A model generated the notes under the pieces. It did no database searches, had not been told where the DNA came from, and saw only the letters and a list, made by a program, of their open reading frames with translations. Positions 23,214 through 35,614 of a stretch of DNA of 64,000 nucleotides are shown here, one piece after another. Source of the DNA: Ophiodon elongatus (taxonomy: Eukaryota > Chordata > Actinopteri > Perciformes > Hexagrammidae); assembly GCA_016806645.1 (NCBI GenBank), contig JACSYO010002172.1:126501-190500 (forward strand). Reading direction: 5' to 3'. Within the stretch, counting starts at the first letter, position 1; the number at the start of each line of letters is the position of its first letter. The position numbers were made by a program, and so were the translations under genes.

Positions 23214-23329
23214 AGGGGAGACTGTGGATAAGTGGTAGAGCAGGATTGTCCTTCAATCGGAAGTTTGGCAGTTCAATCCCCGACTCTGCCTGTACATGTG
23301 TCCTTGGGCAAGACACATAACCCCAAATT
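23214..23329 (+). mobile_element. tRNA-derived SINE (Mermaid-like), 5' half
   Basis: GTGGATAAGTGGTAGAGCA resembles a tRNA A-box, and CAGTTCAATCCCCG (about 23269-23282) a B-box for RNA polymerase III. They are followed by TGTCCTTGGGCAAGACAC, typical of a very abundant teleost SINE. The element is interrupted after CCCCAAATT by a LINE fragment and resumes at 23713. It is not a functional tRNA: no acceptor stem closes. Confidence 0.8.
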
Positions 23330-23712
23330 ATTAATAATAATATATATTATTTATATAGCGCTTTTCAAAATTCTCAAAGACACTTTACAAACATTAAAAT
23401 CATCATAAAAGAGCAATACACTAAAAACATGGAACATACATTAGTTATATATTAAAAGCACTTCTGAAAAGGTGGGTTTTCATTTGTGTTTTGAATATCA
23501 AAAGGTCAGTGCAGTCTCTGATGTGTTTGGGGAGAAAGTTCCAGAGGGAGGGGGCAGCTATGGAGAAGGCTCTGTCACCCCATGTCCGGTGCTTGGTCCT
23601 GAGTGGGATAGACAGGAGGTTGGCATCAGAGGAGCGGAGCCCACAGGATGGAGTGTGGTGGTGGAGCAGGTCGGTGATGGAGTGTGGTGGTGGAGCAGGT
23701 CGCTGAGGCAAG
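23330..23712 (-). mobile_element. 5'-truncated non-LTR retrotransposon inside the SINE
   Basis: Read on the minus strand, a frame of about 80 codons carries LRSSDANLLSIP, GDRAFSIAAPSLWNFLPKHI and FKTQMKTHLF. These are the hallmark of the reverse-transcriptase C-terminus of CR1/L2-like fish LINEs. It is followed by an AT-rich 3' UTR (TTATATAGCGCTTTTCAAA on the + strand) and a (TTA)n-like tail. AAATT occurs at both junctions (23325-23329 and 23713-23717), consistent with a short target duplication. The element is a dead 383-bp insertion without the catalytic core. Confidence 0.8.
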
Positions 23713-23885
23713 AAATTGCTCCCGTGTTCCTGCGGTGAGTGAATGATTAGTTCCTGATGAGCAGGTGGCACCTTGCATGGTAGCTCCTGTCATCAGGGTA
23801 TAAATGGGTGAATGATGTCATGTAGTGTTAAAGAGCTTTGAGTGGTGATATATAAGAGATATACAAGTACAGTCCATTTACCATT
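23713..23885 (+). mobile_element. tRNA-derived SINE (Mermaid-like), 3' half
   Basis: It continues the SINE after the LINE insertion: GGTGGCACCTTGCATGGTAGC, AAATGGGTGAATGATGT, AGCTTTGAGTGGT, TATATAAG and CAGTCCATTTACC match the tail of the family and, in reverse, the copy at 59.7-59.96 kb. Confidence 0.8.
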
Positions 23886-24319
23886 CAGATGGATCCGTGG
23901 TATGGATTTCTTAGAAAATGCTGCCCTCTGGTGATTACTTTTAAATATTACAGCTTGTTTGTCACTTAAGACTCAATCCTAAAAAAAAGAATTACCATAT
24001 AAATGTCACATTTATTCACAATTTAAATATTTAAAGGGTTTTGCTTCTATATAAAAATGATGAAAACGAAAAAGAAAGTATCTTTCTGACTGTTTGTTAC
24101 TGTGTTTACAAACCTCTTTAATTAATTAGCCAGACCCTAAATTTAGAGAGTTTAAAGGCCCAACACACCCATAGTCCACCCACACATAATTAGGCTCTCT
24201 CTCCGGGCTGAGTAAACGTGGGGCCTTTAGACCCCTCCCACAGGAGATGCAAGAGAGGATGCTAGGATGCGACGCGAGGAGAGAGGAGTCCAGGCAACAG
24301 GCATTTAATAAAAAGAGAA

Positions 24320-24320
<1 letters not shown>

Positions 24321-24390
<70 letters not shown>
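24321..24390. repeat. (GAT)n trinucleotide repeat
   Basis: Seventy bases of perfect TGA/GAT repeat, which encodes poly-Asp, poly-Met or poly-Ser according to frame and strand. Confidence 0.98.
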
Positions 24391-24799
24391 CTTTCTGACC
24401 TCGTCCTATTGGTTTTGTTGCTGTTCTGGTAGGAGAAGTCCAACCTGTCACTGTTGTTGGTTTTCGTGGTTTGGTGACCTGTGCAGGACCTTTAATGCTG
24501 ATAGTAATGCAGGACTATGAGTGGGAGTGACATCAGCCTTTGGTTAACGTTTGGATGTCAGAAAACAATATTTGTGCAACAATCATCCCACTGTACATAC
24601 ATATCATTTATTTTTGATGTAGTAGATACTTTGTGCAATAACGAGGACGCACATCTTTACTGTCACTCATAAGTCTAAGCAGGTACCATGAATATAAATC
24701 CATTCATCTATAGACACGTGCTGTATCAACATCTGTATATGAAGAAAGGTACTTCTAATGCGAACATGACCAACTCGACTACAGCATTCGTTTGGAATT

Positions 24800-25150
24800 C
24801 ACTGCCACTTTATTAGGTACACCTATAAAATCTAATGCAATCCAATACAACAGCTCAGCCAATAATTCTAATTTCACCAAAATAACAATGCTCAGTTTTC
24901 ATTGACACTTTCATAGAGGTAGTCATTCCACTGTATGTTTATTATTGAGGTTGTAGTACGGGACTGCATTACACTGAAAAGTGTTTCTAATGTAAATGTA
25001 TGTAAATGTGGTGGGCAACATTAGAGCAAGCTGGAACAACATGTAAGACTGAAGTGTAAAGTCAAATATATCCCTCTGAAATGTAAAAGCACTAATCAGA
25101 AGTACTCATGTAAAGTACAAATACCAAAAATGTTGTACTTGAGTGAGGGG
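24800..25150 (+). repeat. Two adjoining interspersed-repeat fragments
   Basis: CACTTTATTAGGTACACCTA then TCTAATGCAATCCAATACAACAG is the start of a dispersed teleost repeat with a Tc1-like terminus; its other end is missing. From about 25,050, CCCTCTGAAATGTA, AGTACTCATGTAAAGTACAA and TTGTACTTGAGT belong to a second common repeat, also found at 30.5-31.0 kb. Both are fragments without coding capacity. Confidence 0.5.
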
Positions 25151-25479
25151 AATACTCTTTCTGGTGTTATGAACTGTATATGTGACAAGTCTGTTTGACA
25201 AAGTTAGTGATGGTGTCATTAACATGCTCTCAAATCAATCCGTAAATAATAATATTAATATTATGCATATCTATAAGAACAAAAACATTACACTTTTCAA
25301 AATCGATCATATTCTAATTCATGATATTAGAATATCTGCATCCTTCAGTTGGACTTCAGACTTCAGGATTTCAGTTTCAGTCCCATTTGTAGTTGACTCA
25401 AAATATGTGCAATAAGCATCCAGCTGTTGGATCCCAGGTAGAGTGTGGATCCTGAGCCTGAGAGAGAACCTCCTCCCCA

Positions 25480-25870
25480 CAGCAGTGAGAGTGTGACTTT
25501 TGTTGGGACAAAACTGTCCTGAGCTTGTGAGCCTCCGTCAGGCGCCTGGCCAGACATTTGTTCAGGCTCTGCTTTGGGAATCCTCATTTCCAGCATTCTC
25601 AAAGTGGCCGTCACAAAAGAGCGTCCGTCCGGAGGCACGAAGGCTACAAAACAGCCCTATAAACTGAATGGACCTGTCTCACTGGCCATTTCCTTGCCTT
25701 GGGTGGTAAATCACAGCGTTTGTCGCGGGGAAGGTTTATGTTGTTTGTGCACAATCTGCCACCACTTCAAAGCTGTGGGAGGGGACCGAAAGAGAGAGGG
25801 GGAGGGGGGGTGTTGTCCCCTTTCAGTGACTCATGGTCAACCTCAAAGGATCCGGTCTATAACATCCGGT
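25480..25870. promoter_or_regulatory. Candidate regulatory block (CNE-like)
   Basis: Non-repetitive sequence with GC-balanced texture and a polypurine GAGAGGGGGAGGGGGGG run at the right edge. Frames of 75-105 codons on both strands overlap each other and resemble nothing known. Confidence 0.22.
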
Positions 25871-25981
25871 CCAGGCACTTTGTTGGCTTAACTGGAAAAA
25901 GTGGTCAAGAAGTTGTCATTGTTTGAGGTTTTAAGGATCCAGCAGGTGGGAATGAATCATTTTTAAGTTTTAAGACTTCAG

Positions 25982-27274
25982 ATGTCATCTGAACCTAATT
26001 TTACTTTCGTCCACGGGAAGAACTACAAGGCCGCTTCTCTCGGATATGACTCCGTTTGGGACTTTCCTTCACCTCCCCTCCGAGGACCACGAGAACGTGG
26101 TTCTGGTGACTTCCAGACTCCTGACCACAGCCAGAGAGCCAGCCTCACAGAGAGAGGGCCCTGTCCTCTCTGACTCACGGCCCAGTCTGGCTTTCTGGAG
26201 TCACGGTAGCGTGCAGCGCGGCGGCCTATGGGAGAGCAGCAGACAACACGCACCCCGACCACTAATCACACATTAACAGTCTGTCTCGGGAGGAATCGGT
26301 GAGAGAGTTCTGTGAGGTCTCCAAATGATCCAGTAAAAAGTTTCCCCCGCTGTTACGGTAAAAGAGGAGAAACAAGATCACACGTTAGTAAAAGCACATT
26401 TATTACTTCTATAAAAGAAAGCAGTGGCTCCATCTGTAAACCTCTCTCTGTTTGTGCTGAGTTCAGATTCTCACCCACAGTTGTGTGCAAGTGTCAGGTG
26501 GAGTACCTTTAGTGAACACTAGGAGGAACCAGTGATCTGTTTTTGCTTTTTTTCACTTTTAAGAATGGACATTCTTAACTGCTTATAGCTCTGATCATTT
26601 AGCAGCCAATATTTAATTGTTTTCAACCAGTGGAGACAGACCACATTCACTGATGGGTCCACCAATGGAGCTGATTGGTTAAGGTCATTCAGTTGCACCA
26701 GATTAAAGTTTGAATTCTGTTCACAAGTCCTTGAAATGGATGAGACTTCATCATTTTTTTACTAAATTGTTCTTTAAAGCGACGTCGGTGCTTTAAGTAC
26801 TTGAGTGTTACAGGATGCTCATGGTAACAACACTGGATGGCAACAGGTAACAGTTACACAGTCCCAAATCATGGTGCCTGACCTGGTTCAGACTGTTCAA
26901 CAGTACATTAGACCGGAGGCCCCGTGGCATCCTGTAGGACACCGATTTGACATTATCTCAGTCTTTGCTGATGATGGTGTGTGAATTGCCAGGGCCGGAT
27001 TAGCCTACATATGGGGCCCTGTTCTTTCTACTGTCCGTGAGGTGCACCCTGTTGTCTTTTAGTATGTATTAAGTGCACACAGCGGGCTACACGTGGCAGC
27101 TTCACTTTATTTTGCCTACAGCTCCCAGAAACCAAGTCGTATGTTGGCAATAATAATACTGTATGTATGGTCGATGTATGATCCTTTGAGAGATCAGCAC
27201 ATCTCACCCCTCTCTATGATCCCCCAAGGGGTCAGGGGTCCTGCCTCACAAAATGCCCCTGGAAAACACAAACC
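25982..27274. other. Non-coding stretch, one GC-rich patch
   Basis: At 26,023-26,276 both strands are open for 76-79 codons and the plus frame has a fairly high G+C third position. It lacks splice signals at both edges and resembles no protein I know. The remainder is AT-rich and featureless. Confidence 0.3.
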
Positions 27275-27745
27275 AGCACAAAGAGACACTAAATGACCCA
27301 AAATGACTCCACAGATGCAAGTCAAAAAGATGCTACATTATTGAAAATAGATACAAACAACCAAAAACATACAAATGAATAAAAACCAACTGCAAAGGAA
27401 GCCACAAAGAAATGTAAAACAAAGAGATGAAAAACAACTACAAAGAGATGCAAATTGACAGGAAAAACACAAGGAGGTGCAACATGACTAAAAATAGATG
27501 TAGAACGACCACAAAGAGACACAAATCAACCACATGGAAACATTTAAAAATAGATGCAAAACCACAGAGGGATGTGAAATTAAACGCAAAATTGCTGCAA
27601 AAAGATGGAAAACCAATAAAAATAGATGTCTAACAATTACAAGGATGCAATTTGACTAATAAGAGATGCAAAATGACAAAAAGAAATGACACAAATGACC
27701 ACAAAGGGATGCAATGTGCATGAACATGAAATTACTAAAAGTAGA
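27275..27745 (+). repeat. Degenerate tandem repeat, 'ACAAAGAGATGCAAAATGAC' type
   Basis: Variants of ACAAAGAGATGCAAA, AAAATAGATGCAAA and AAAATGAC recur every 20-25 bases across about 470 bases, each copy differing in several positions. I recognise it as a dispersed, decayed minisatellite of fish genomes. A-richness on one strand gives two chance frames. Confidence 0.8.
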
Positions 27746-28739
27746 CTCTTTGAATTTGGGTGTCTTGATCTTGTGTAGACAGGGTGGGGGCGTTTTACAT
27801 GCCTGTGCTCAGGGGCCCATTGTGTCATAATCCATCAATGCCTTTAGAGGTGCATATTCCCAAACAAAATCAATTAATCAGTGACTATAAGACAAGTGGC
27901 ACTCAGAAAACCTGGTGCCCCTGAGAGTCCGGGGCCTCTGGGCCCCGTTGCCCCGTTGGTACACCACCCTTGTTAATCACATCCTCAGATAAATAACTAT
28001 ACACTGCGTGTATGCGCCTGCATTCATTTGGAAACACAGCCAACATGTGCACACAGACATCAAACCAGCATACTCCCAAAACTAAACCACACTGTCCTTG
28101 AGAGCCTCTGTGAAATCATCCGCTGTGGGATTAAAACTAAGCAACCATCTGTATTTATAACCAGCTCTTTGGTCACATTCAATGAGAAAGAATCTCAGAG
28201 TAGAGCAGATCTGATTAAAGGTGGTATTTTTGTCTAGAAAGAGAGAAATTGGATCAAACTAACCCAATCGTTGTTTATCAAAACTGCAGCATGTGGAGCG
28301 TCGACCCGCCTTGCATGTGAAGGACCTCGCAGCAACGTCCAGCGATCTGAGCCGCTGATATGAACGAGGAAGGGTGAGACACACATCTTCGCCGAGGGCC
28401 GTTTTGGTGACATCCGCTCAGTTTGCGGTGAGTTTCGTTTGCCAGTTTTCCTGACAGTGATGCAGGAAAGCACCCTGGTTGGTCTGAAGCACAACATACA
28501 TCCTGTTGTTCTCTGCCTAGAACAAGCTGTTTGAAATTAGACCAACCGCTTTGGCACATTGACATAATTAAGTTATCAGCTGACTCGAGGCGTTCTGCCA
28601 GAGTTAGCGATTACTAGTTCATCTCTCTAACAGAGATCCAGCTGATGACATTTCAAGACTTTCGATGCGTCTCTTGAGGTGACACCAGGTTAAACCCTGT
28701 GGTGTTTTGGTATTGTGTGGTATTTCACTGTCTCATGAA

Positions 28740-29060
28740 TCACCGAGCCGCTGACCTATGAAGGGCCTCTCGTGGCCCGTCCTGCATCCGCGCTGCAGAA
28801 ACGTGAGACGAGGGCGACAGGCGTTTGAGCCGCGCTCCCAGCTGCCGATGGCCAGATAAAAGCCAGCGACCGCGTGCGTCACTTGCTTGTCGTGGTGCTT
28901 TGAATGCTATCAGCTCTCTTTCAAGCTCGCACAAACACAGAGGGGCAGTTTGAGGAACCCCGGGGAGGGATCGCTCCGAGATATGCAGGCCAGATCTAGA
29001 TACAGGAGAAGAAAAGGACAGCAGATGAGGGGGAAGGAATAAACTCTCCCTCATCTCTGG
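28740..29060. promoter_or_regulatory. Candidate regulatory block (CNE-like)
   Basis: A CpG-containing non-repetitive block (GACCGCGTGCGTCACTTGC, TTTGAATGCTATCAGC, a CRE-like TGCGTCAC). Minus-strand frames are open but unrecognised. Function is inferred only from composition. Confidence 0.25.
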
Positions 29061-29184
29061 ATCTCTCTCCCACGTTGCCTGCCTTCAGTCTACCTTTCTG
29101 TAACTCTTTCACTTCCCCGTGACTCCTCCGCCTAGACATTCTTCGTTCTGCTTCATTCTTTATGCGTCCCAAACTCATTTATTT

Positions 29185-29255
29185 GAGGCCTGCAACTAAT
29201 CATTATTTTTGTTCCAAAACAATAGATTGTTTTTCCATTAATTCATTCTTTAACA
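29185..29255 (+). repeat. 'GGCCTGCAACTAATCATTATTTTTG' repeat scrap
   Basis: A short match to the start of the repeat seen at 13,231 (CTGCAAC, ATTATTTT, AATAGATTGTTTTT). It is too decayed to delimit. Confidence 0.45.
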
Positions 29256-29819
29256 GTAAAAGACCAGAAGTCCCGATGACCTCAGGGTTTAGGACACAGG
29301 CCTTGTTGCCAGGTAACCGGTTCAGGTCCAACTGGGGACCTCATCTCTCGATGGTGTCTACTTTCTGTCTACTCAACAAAGGTAAACCTGTCCAAAAAAG
29401 GATAATGAGCCTACACGTGACATTGGAAAGGAAGCCAAATCTGATTGGCTTGTGGAATCACATGTTTTCTGATGAAGGCAGCCCATGTAAACCTGACTGT
29501 GTTGTCTTATTTCACAGTTTGTGGCTTGGTAGACACTCCAGAGGTCACTAAAAGGCGGTCTGAGTCTGGACCCAGATGCCGTGGTATCCGGACCAGGACT
29601 TATAACCAATAGATAGATAGATTTTGACGGAGAGCTTCTATTTTGACCGGCGCAACTTTTCCAGCCTTCACGGCACTCGTCCACCGGTCCAGGGAACTCA
29701 CTGACCAATTACATGTGTTGTAAATCACATCACCTGATGCTACTCAGCCAATCAGATACGTGTATTCCGATAAGCATCGCGGCCTGAGTGAGATATAAAC
29801 AGACGGGATGAGAGGCCGA

Positions 29820-30246
29820 ACGGTTGAAGAAGTACGTGAGTCAGAGAAGTTATTCCACGTGTCGTTCTCCAAAGAGAGAAATGTGGACAGCGAGACCAGA
29901 ACCTTTCACCAAGAATGGACAGACTCTTCTATCTTCAGTTTCCCTACCGGTACTCATATGTTCAGAGACCGTGACGATTATTAAAAGAGGAAACGTGAAG
30001 CTCCACTCCGAGACAAAGCACAACTCCTTTAAGCAAACGTACCCACTCACATCCGGAATGAAGGAACAGGAAATAAACCTTAGAGCCCAATATGATCAGA
30101 ATCATAACGCATTACTTCACTGTCCATCAATGATGTTTACAGAGAGAACAGAGCTGGAACAAGAGGGTTTAATAACCACAGATAGTCCCTGCTCACATTT
30201 GATCTTTTTAGAAGATGAGAATAATATAATATCAGGGCTTTTTTGA
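29820..30246 (+). pseudogene. Broken BED/hAT-type transposase N-terminus
   Basis: One frame reads RTFHQEWTDSSIFSFPTG, and the next frame continues LICSETVTIIKRGNVKLHSE then TKHNSFKQTYPL. Together these resemble the zinc-finger N-terminus (C-x2-C...H-x4-H-like) of hAT-derived proteins of the GTF2IRD2/ZBED5 kind. The junction near 29,945 needs a frameshift. The first Cys pair is degraded (only one Cys is seen) and homology fades after about 30,080, although the frame stays open for another 55 codons. No catalytic domain follows. It is a transposon relic or retro-copy fragment. The family call is from memory of conserved words, not a search. Confidence 0.5.
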
Positions 30247-30479
30247 TTGACATCACACCTGAATTAAATGAAGATAAAGCTGCAGGACAATTCAGTTAAA
30301 TAAATTTCCCTAAAAGTATGAATACTCCTGCTCTGGATACTTTAATGTATGTGCACAGTGAAAAAGTGAGTTTTTCAATATGTCCCCTTTTAAACAATGA
30401 ATCCATGATCGAAATTTTCTGTTGACCTACTAACGGACTAATTGTTCCGACCAATGGTAAGGCAGACACTCAGATTGTA

Positions 30480-30985
30480 CACTTAAGGAAACACAATGAT
30501 ACCTTAATGTATAAATACTTTGTTACAAGTAACTACAAGTAATCTTGCAGTGAAAATGTTTCTTAAATGTACAAAACCACAATATGCTAAATTTACATAA
30601 AGTATGAAAAGTAACAGTGCTCATAATGCAAAATGGCCCCTGACAGAATGTTATATTATTTTATATATTTTACATTATTTGATTATTATTTTTCAATGCA
30701 CAAACATTTAATTTGTAACTGGATGAGGTGGAAATAATTGTTACTACTTTACCTACTATTGGGTAGTTTATTCCATAAATATCACTATAAATACCACATT
30801 TCATTCATTGATCATACGTCTGATATGGCAAATCTTAAACTAAAAAGCTATCATATAAATGTAGTGGAGGTTAAGAACAATATCTACCACTGAAATTGAA
30901 ATGTAGCATGAAATGGAAATAAACTCTGTGTCTCTAAATTGTACATTGCTTCAGTAAATGTATCCAGTAACCTCCCACCACTGTT
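30480..30985 (+). repeat. Dispersed teleost repeat ('AAGTAGCATGAAATGGAAATA' family)
   Basis: AAGTAACTACAAGTAATCTTGCA, ATAAATGTAGTGGAGGTTAAG, TGAAATGTAGCATGAAATGG and CAGTAAATGTATCCAGTAACCTCCCACCA follow, in order, a repeat abundant in percomorph genomes. The interior is AT-rich and diverged. A fragment of the same family lies at about 25,060-25,150. Confidence 0.6.
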
Positions 30986-30999
30986 CCCAGCTCTGGTTT

Positions 31000-33391
31000 A
31001 TGTTTATGATTTGCATACAGCAGTAAAACCTTGCTGCTTCCTTTACTCTGTGGATCCTCGTAGCACTGCATTCCCGTTAGTGTCTACCTTTACTGCCTGA
31101 ACTTCATCTGAGAGCTTTCACACACCTGTCATAATGGTGTTGGCTAAACGCTCTGCAGATGTATGAGATCAAGGCCATTCTTTTTTGACATGCCCTCCTC
31201 CCTCGGTTTTTATTATAGTCCGCCTGCGGTATATTACGCAGTAACCTAGATGATTGGCCGGCTTGATGCTTCCTCTCAACTGAAGGACCCGGCTGTTTTC
31301 TTCCCCCCTCATGACCAAACCGTCTGGGAACCTCGGGCGTCGAGACAGACACGGAAACTGGACTTAGACTCTCAGCCTCCCACTTCCCTCTGAAGATCTG
31401 CATGTTGTGGTCTCCAGAGGATCCACTTGTTCCCCCTCAGATATGATCCAGTAACTGACCCCACCTCGGCTCCTCTGCTGCTCTACAGCTACAGTTAAAT
31501 GCACCCGAAGCTCACGGGGCAGGAGGGGGGCTGGGCACTGCAATAAGGGGGTTCATGTGTGCCACATCTGAGCGCTTTGATTCCTCACGGGAAGTCTTGT
31601 GAGGGAAAAAAAGGTCAGAGGTTGTGGAGTTTCCCCACTGTTTCTCGCTTTTGTTGTGTTCTCTGGCTGCAGCTTTGGTGATTAAGTTAAGGTGCTTTGA
31701 TGTACCATTAGACGAGCTTGCGAGTGACGGGGAGTGGGAGGGGGAGGGGTCTCTCTCATACAGGTGGGTGATGATGACAGACAACAGCCATTGTGTTGTC
31801 GACAGTCTCAAAACCTACTGTAAAAACACCTTTTAGTATCTGAGCATGTCACAGAGGAGCTTTGCTTCAAGAGCGCACTTAAGACCACTAAAGTCAGAGT
31901 CCCCAATGACCACGCTTTGTGTCACTCAGTGTCCTCGATACAGGACACTGACTTTTTACATTATGTAGGTGTGAAAAACATCTTGAGGGCCCGCTGTGAT
32001 TGACAGCTGAAAGGGATCGGCCTGCAGTGTCTGAAGCCGTGCCTCCTGGTTTCTGATACATATCCACAGAGCAAACACAAGCCTCCTATCACATTACCTA
32101 TAGGCCCACATACGCTGTGCTGTGTGTGACTAGGTATTTTAAAGACAAAAGATCTTTTATTGTTGCGAAGCTTTTGCTTTGGAAAGCAAAGACTCGTTGC
32201 TCCCCTTAAAGCACAAAGCCGGCGCTAGTGAGACGGAGTCAAACAGGTCTCGCAGCGCAGCGGGGCATGTAGGTCACCTCTGAGGTGAATCAGCCAGACT
32301 GGGCCACTGATCTGGGACTTCACGTTATTGCCCGAGTGACCGTCTCGACTGTCCTAAGCCCCTAAGTAAAAGTTAGTCTGGTCCACAGACTCTGCTGTCC
32401 CTCAAAGGGACTATTTCCTCGGCAGACAGTAGTTTCAATGCAAAGTGTGAACAGTAAGGTCTGTGGAACATCCAGAGTAGCATGCACTGTTTCTCCAGAG
32501 CCACGTCACTGATTCATTCTTGTTACATTTTTAACATTCACTCAAGATTCTCTTGATTCTCCAGAGCGAATTTCTGTTAATTGCTTTAAAGACTTGAGCT
32601 TCGGAGGACCTGACGGAGAGCGAGTGGAAAGGGATCAGAAGCAGACAAACAACAAATCTTAAAGGTAAACTGAGGTTGTGTCATCTTCTGTGTGATTTCT
32701 GCAGGCAAGAATGTTTCACTGTAATTCTTTTTTTGAATGGCCGTCTAAGGGGTGTGCATATATTCATCTAAATACTACAGATGATAAAGTAATTGTACCC
32801 GGTAAACAGGTGCCCCATGGAGATATGCTCAGCATATTAAAGCATGTATTAAATAGTGCAACCATGGTTATTACATGTTTTACGTTTTGGCTATTACCAA
32901 GGCGTAGCAATCTTCTTTATCTCATCTTCATCTAATCGTCACCAAACTTGGTACCCTCCATAGATGAGCCCAAACAAGAGTTTGTCTTTGGGTATTACTT
33001 ACCCGTAGTCTGCAATTCTTTACCAAACTTTTGAAGGTGTGGCCTGATGCACTTAAAGGGCCAGAACTATTCAATGGTAAATTGTAGTGCAGCCAAATTT
33101 GGGAATGTTGTACGATACATACAGCCACATTGCATAAATGTATAACGTTTCATACATTTTATTTATAAAAATGTAAATTTATAAACATTATATTTCATCA
33201 GCCATAGCAAACTGTCGGACAAAACATAATTTGTCAGAAACAAAGCTGACCATGACTTTACGCACCCAGTCTTTTGGGGAAATGTTTCAGAAAACTTATA
33301 TGATGATTTTTAAAGTCCTTCAAAAAAGCTCTGTCTTTGCACAATCTGCCTCTTCTTTTGAGGCCATTAAAGAATGCAACAAGCTGACGGT

Positions 33392-33394
<3 letters not shown>
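31000..33394. other. Non-coding stretch with one complex block
   Basis: The part from about 31,990 to 32,360 is non-repetitive and GC-balanced, with the hairpin AGCTTTTGCTTTGGAAAGC. It is a possible regulatory element, judged on texture alone. The rest is AT-rich with no confident frame or repeat. Confidence 0.3.

Positions 33395-33442
<48 letters not shown>
33395..33442. repeat. (AT)n microsatellite
   Basis: Uninterrupted alternating AT. It gives a Tyr-Ile frame on the minus strand. Confidence 0.97.
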
Positions 33443-33443
<1 letters not shown>

Positions 33444-35609
33444 TTCCATATTGTTCCCCTTGATATCAAATTTAGTTTTTTGAGAAACCAGTCTTGTCTA
33501 TATTAATTAGACACAGATCACAACAGGGACAACAGATGGAATTTAGGAGAGAACATGCGTAGACGTCTGCCGAGGCCGTGCCCTATCTCACATCTGTCTC
33601 TCCGTTAATGAGGGTGAAAACTAATTTGTGTATCCGCTCCAAAATGTATTGGATTCTTCCTTGGCCCCATGCTACCGCCGTCCACCAAGTCTCATAATAA
33701 TTGGGTGCCTACTTTGTCCGTAATACTGCTGACAAGCAAACCGAACCAAACACACAGAGGTAATGTCCTCGCAGCTAAATCTGGTACAATGCATCTCTTC
33801 TTCTTATGTGAGATTAATGTTCTTGTATATGGTCCCTGACAAATAAATGTAATAAACTAAACTCGTTTAAACCCGTGATCTTTCAGTCACATGCTTGCAT
33901 CTGAAATTGTCTCTTTTTTTTATTTTTACAAGAAGTAGAAAAGACAAAATCCTCCCTTCATGTAGTATGGGTCTGAGCCATTGAGGAATTCAACCTCGCA
34001 CATTCAGTGAATGAAACGGAAGCCTTCTGGCTACCCAGAGAGCTGCCCCGTATTACAACTACAAGTGTAATCACAGTAATCTGGCTGAATCCCATTATAG
34101 CACTACCAGAGTCTAGACAGCGTGATCTCTGTGGTGCTCTGAACTCTCTACCCATAAATGACATCAGTGAATTTTATACCATTACATATTGTTACACATA
34201 CACACACAGAAGCCCAGAAGTTGCCTCCACAACATACACGCACACCCACACACCCACACACAGCCATCCAATAATCCACCTTAAACAAACCCCAGCATAA
34301 CCCCGCATGATATGACAGACAGAGGGACAGAGGATTTGCAGTCTTTCTAAAAATACATCATATGAGTGGAATCCGTCGCACTAAGCTGCATTATACGTTT
34401 GTGTATGCACACGCTCATCTACCAACTTTCACCCTCCATCTCCTATCAGTTAATCAGTATATCCTCTGGTTTCTGAGCAAAGTAGATGCTTAGTCGTCTG
34501 CTTCATGAGGCGGGACATGTTCCAGACAAACACGTGGATTACAGAGAGCACAGGGACACATTGTAACCCGAGCACAGGCAGATGAAAAGGTTGTTCTGGA
34601 TTTCATCTGCCAAGCTGGAGTTAAAACTGTCCACATGAACATGAGACCACGTGTCCTTTTGTGTTTTCACTCATGGCGATGATGCTGCTGTCCTTAGATG
34701 GAGGGCATCGGCACCCTGACGATGAAACAGTGAGAGCAGTAACACTGACGTGTCCTCAGAAAGAAGTTTAAATACACGATGTGAAACACTCACTCCATAC
34801 CAGTGCTTGGAGAATTGTTTATGGGGTGGATGTTTTGCCCTGCTGGTGGTGGAAGGATTGTCTTGTGACTTTGGTATTGCATTGACAAGCTCCAATGTTA
34901 ATAGTTCTTTTATCCGTACTTTCAAACAATTCAATTTGATTTATTATCACACTGCAGCTGCATTATCTCCTCTGCTCTCTGTGTTGCGCTCAAACCCTAA
35001 TCGCTGCAGTCGGCGACTTCTTTGATGTGAAATGCCATTTTAAAATTTAATTTAATTTAATTATGACACCGCATCAAAATTTTAATCTCCAACGGATCTG
35101 CCATTTCATTCTATCCATATAGGCAACATCAAAAAGCATTTTTCTTCCATAATCAGGACATTGTGATTATATATGAGACCACTATAGAAGAAGGCTGCCA
35201 TCTTTATGAAACCTTTATTAACCTACCAACCTTCCACCAATCTTGTTCTTCAGCAATAAACGTACAATACAGCGAAGAAGGCAAAGAGTGCTAGCCAATT
35301 AGAGACAGATAGACAGATAGGGACTTCAAGGAATGCGAGTGGGAGAAAAAATTGAACTACTTTAAATAACAGGCAACTGTCAATGACTGTGAAAGAGGTC
35401 ATTTGACATGTGGATGAGAGAGCACTTCAACATTTTCAGAAAAAATGGACACTTATTGCCAGTGTGCCATTGGTTAAGCTACCACTGGCACAGGTGTGCC
35501 TAAGGAGGCCTACTCCTGCTATGAGTACAATTACACCTCTATTAGTAAAAAGCCAATACTTTATCAATACACCTGTTCAACAAGCATCAACATGGACACA
35601 TATAGAAAG
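33443..35609. other. Non-coding stretch without recognised features
   Basis: Contains a loose CA-rich run (34,195-34,262) and an (AATTT)n-like run (35,036-35,060). Frames of up to 97 codons look random on both strands. Confidence 0.35.
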
Positions 35610-35614
35610 CTAGT

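Noticed and set aside
23214..23290. tRNA gene
   Set aside because: A- and B-box-like words are present, but the acceptor stem and anticodon arm do not form, and the sequence continues as a SINE with a second copy at 59.7 kb.
26023..26276. Overlapping 76-79-codon frames on both strands
   Set aside because: Moderate G/C at third positions was noted, but no splice sites, no homology and no consistent strand.
27322..27633. Lys/Asn-rich frame
   Set aside because: It is produced by the degenerate ACAAAGAGATG repeat.
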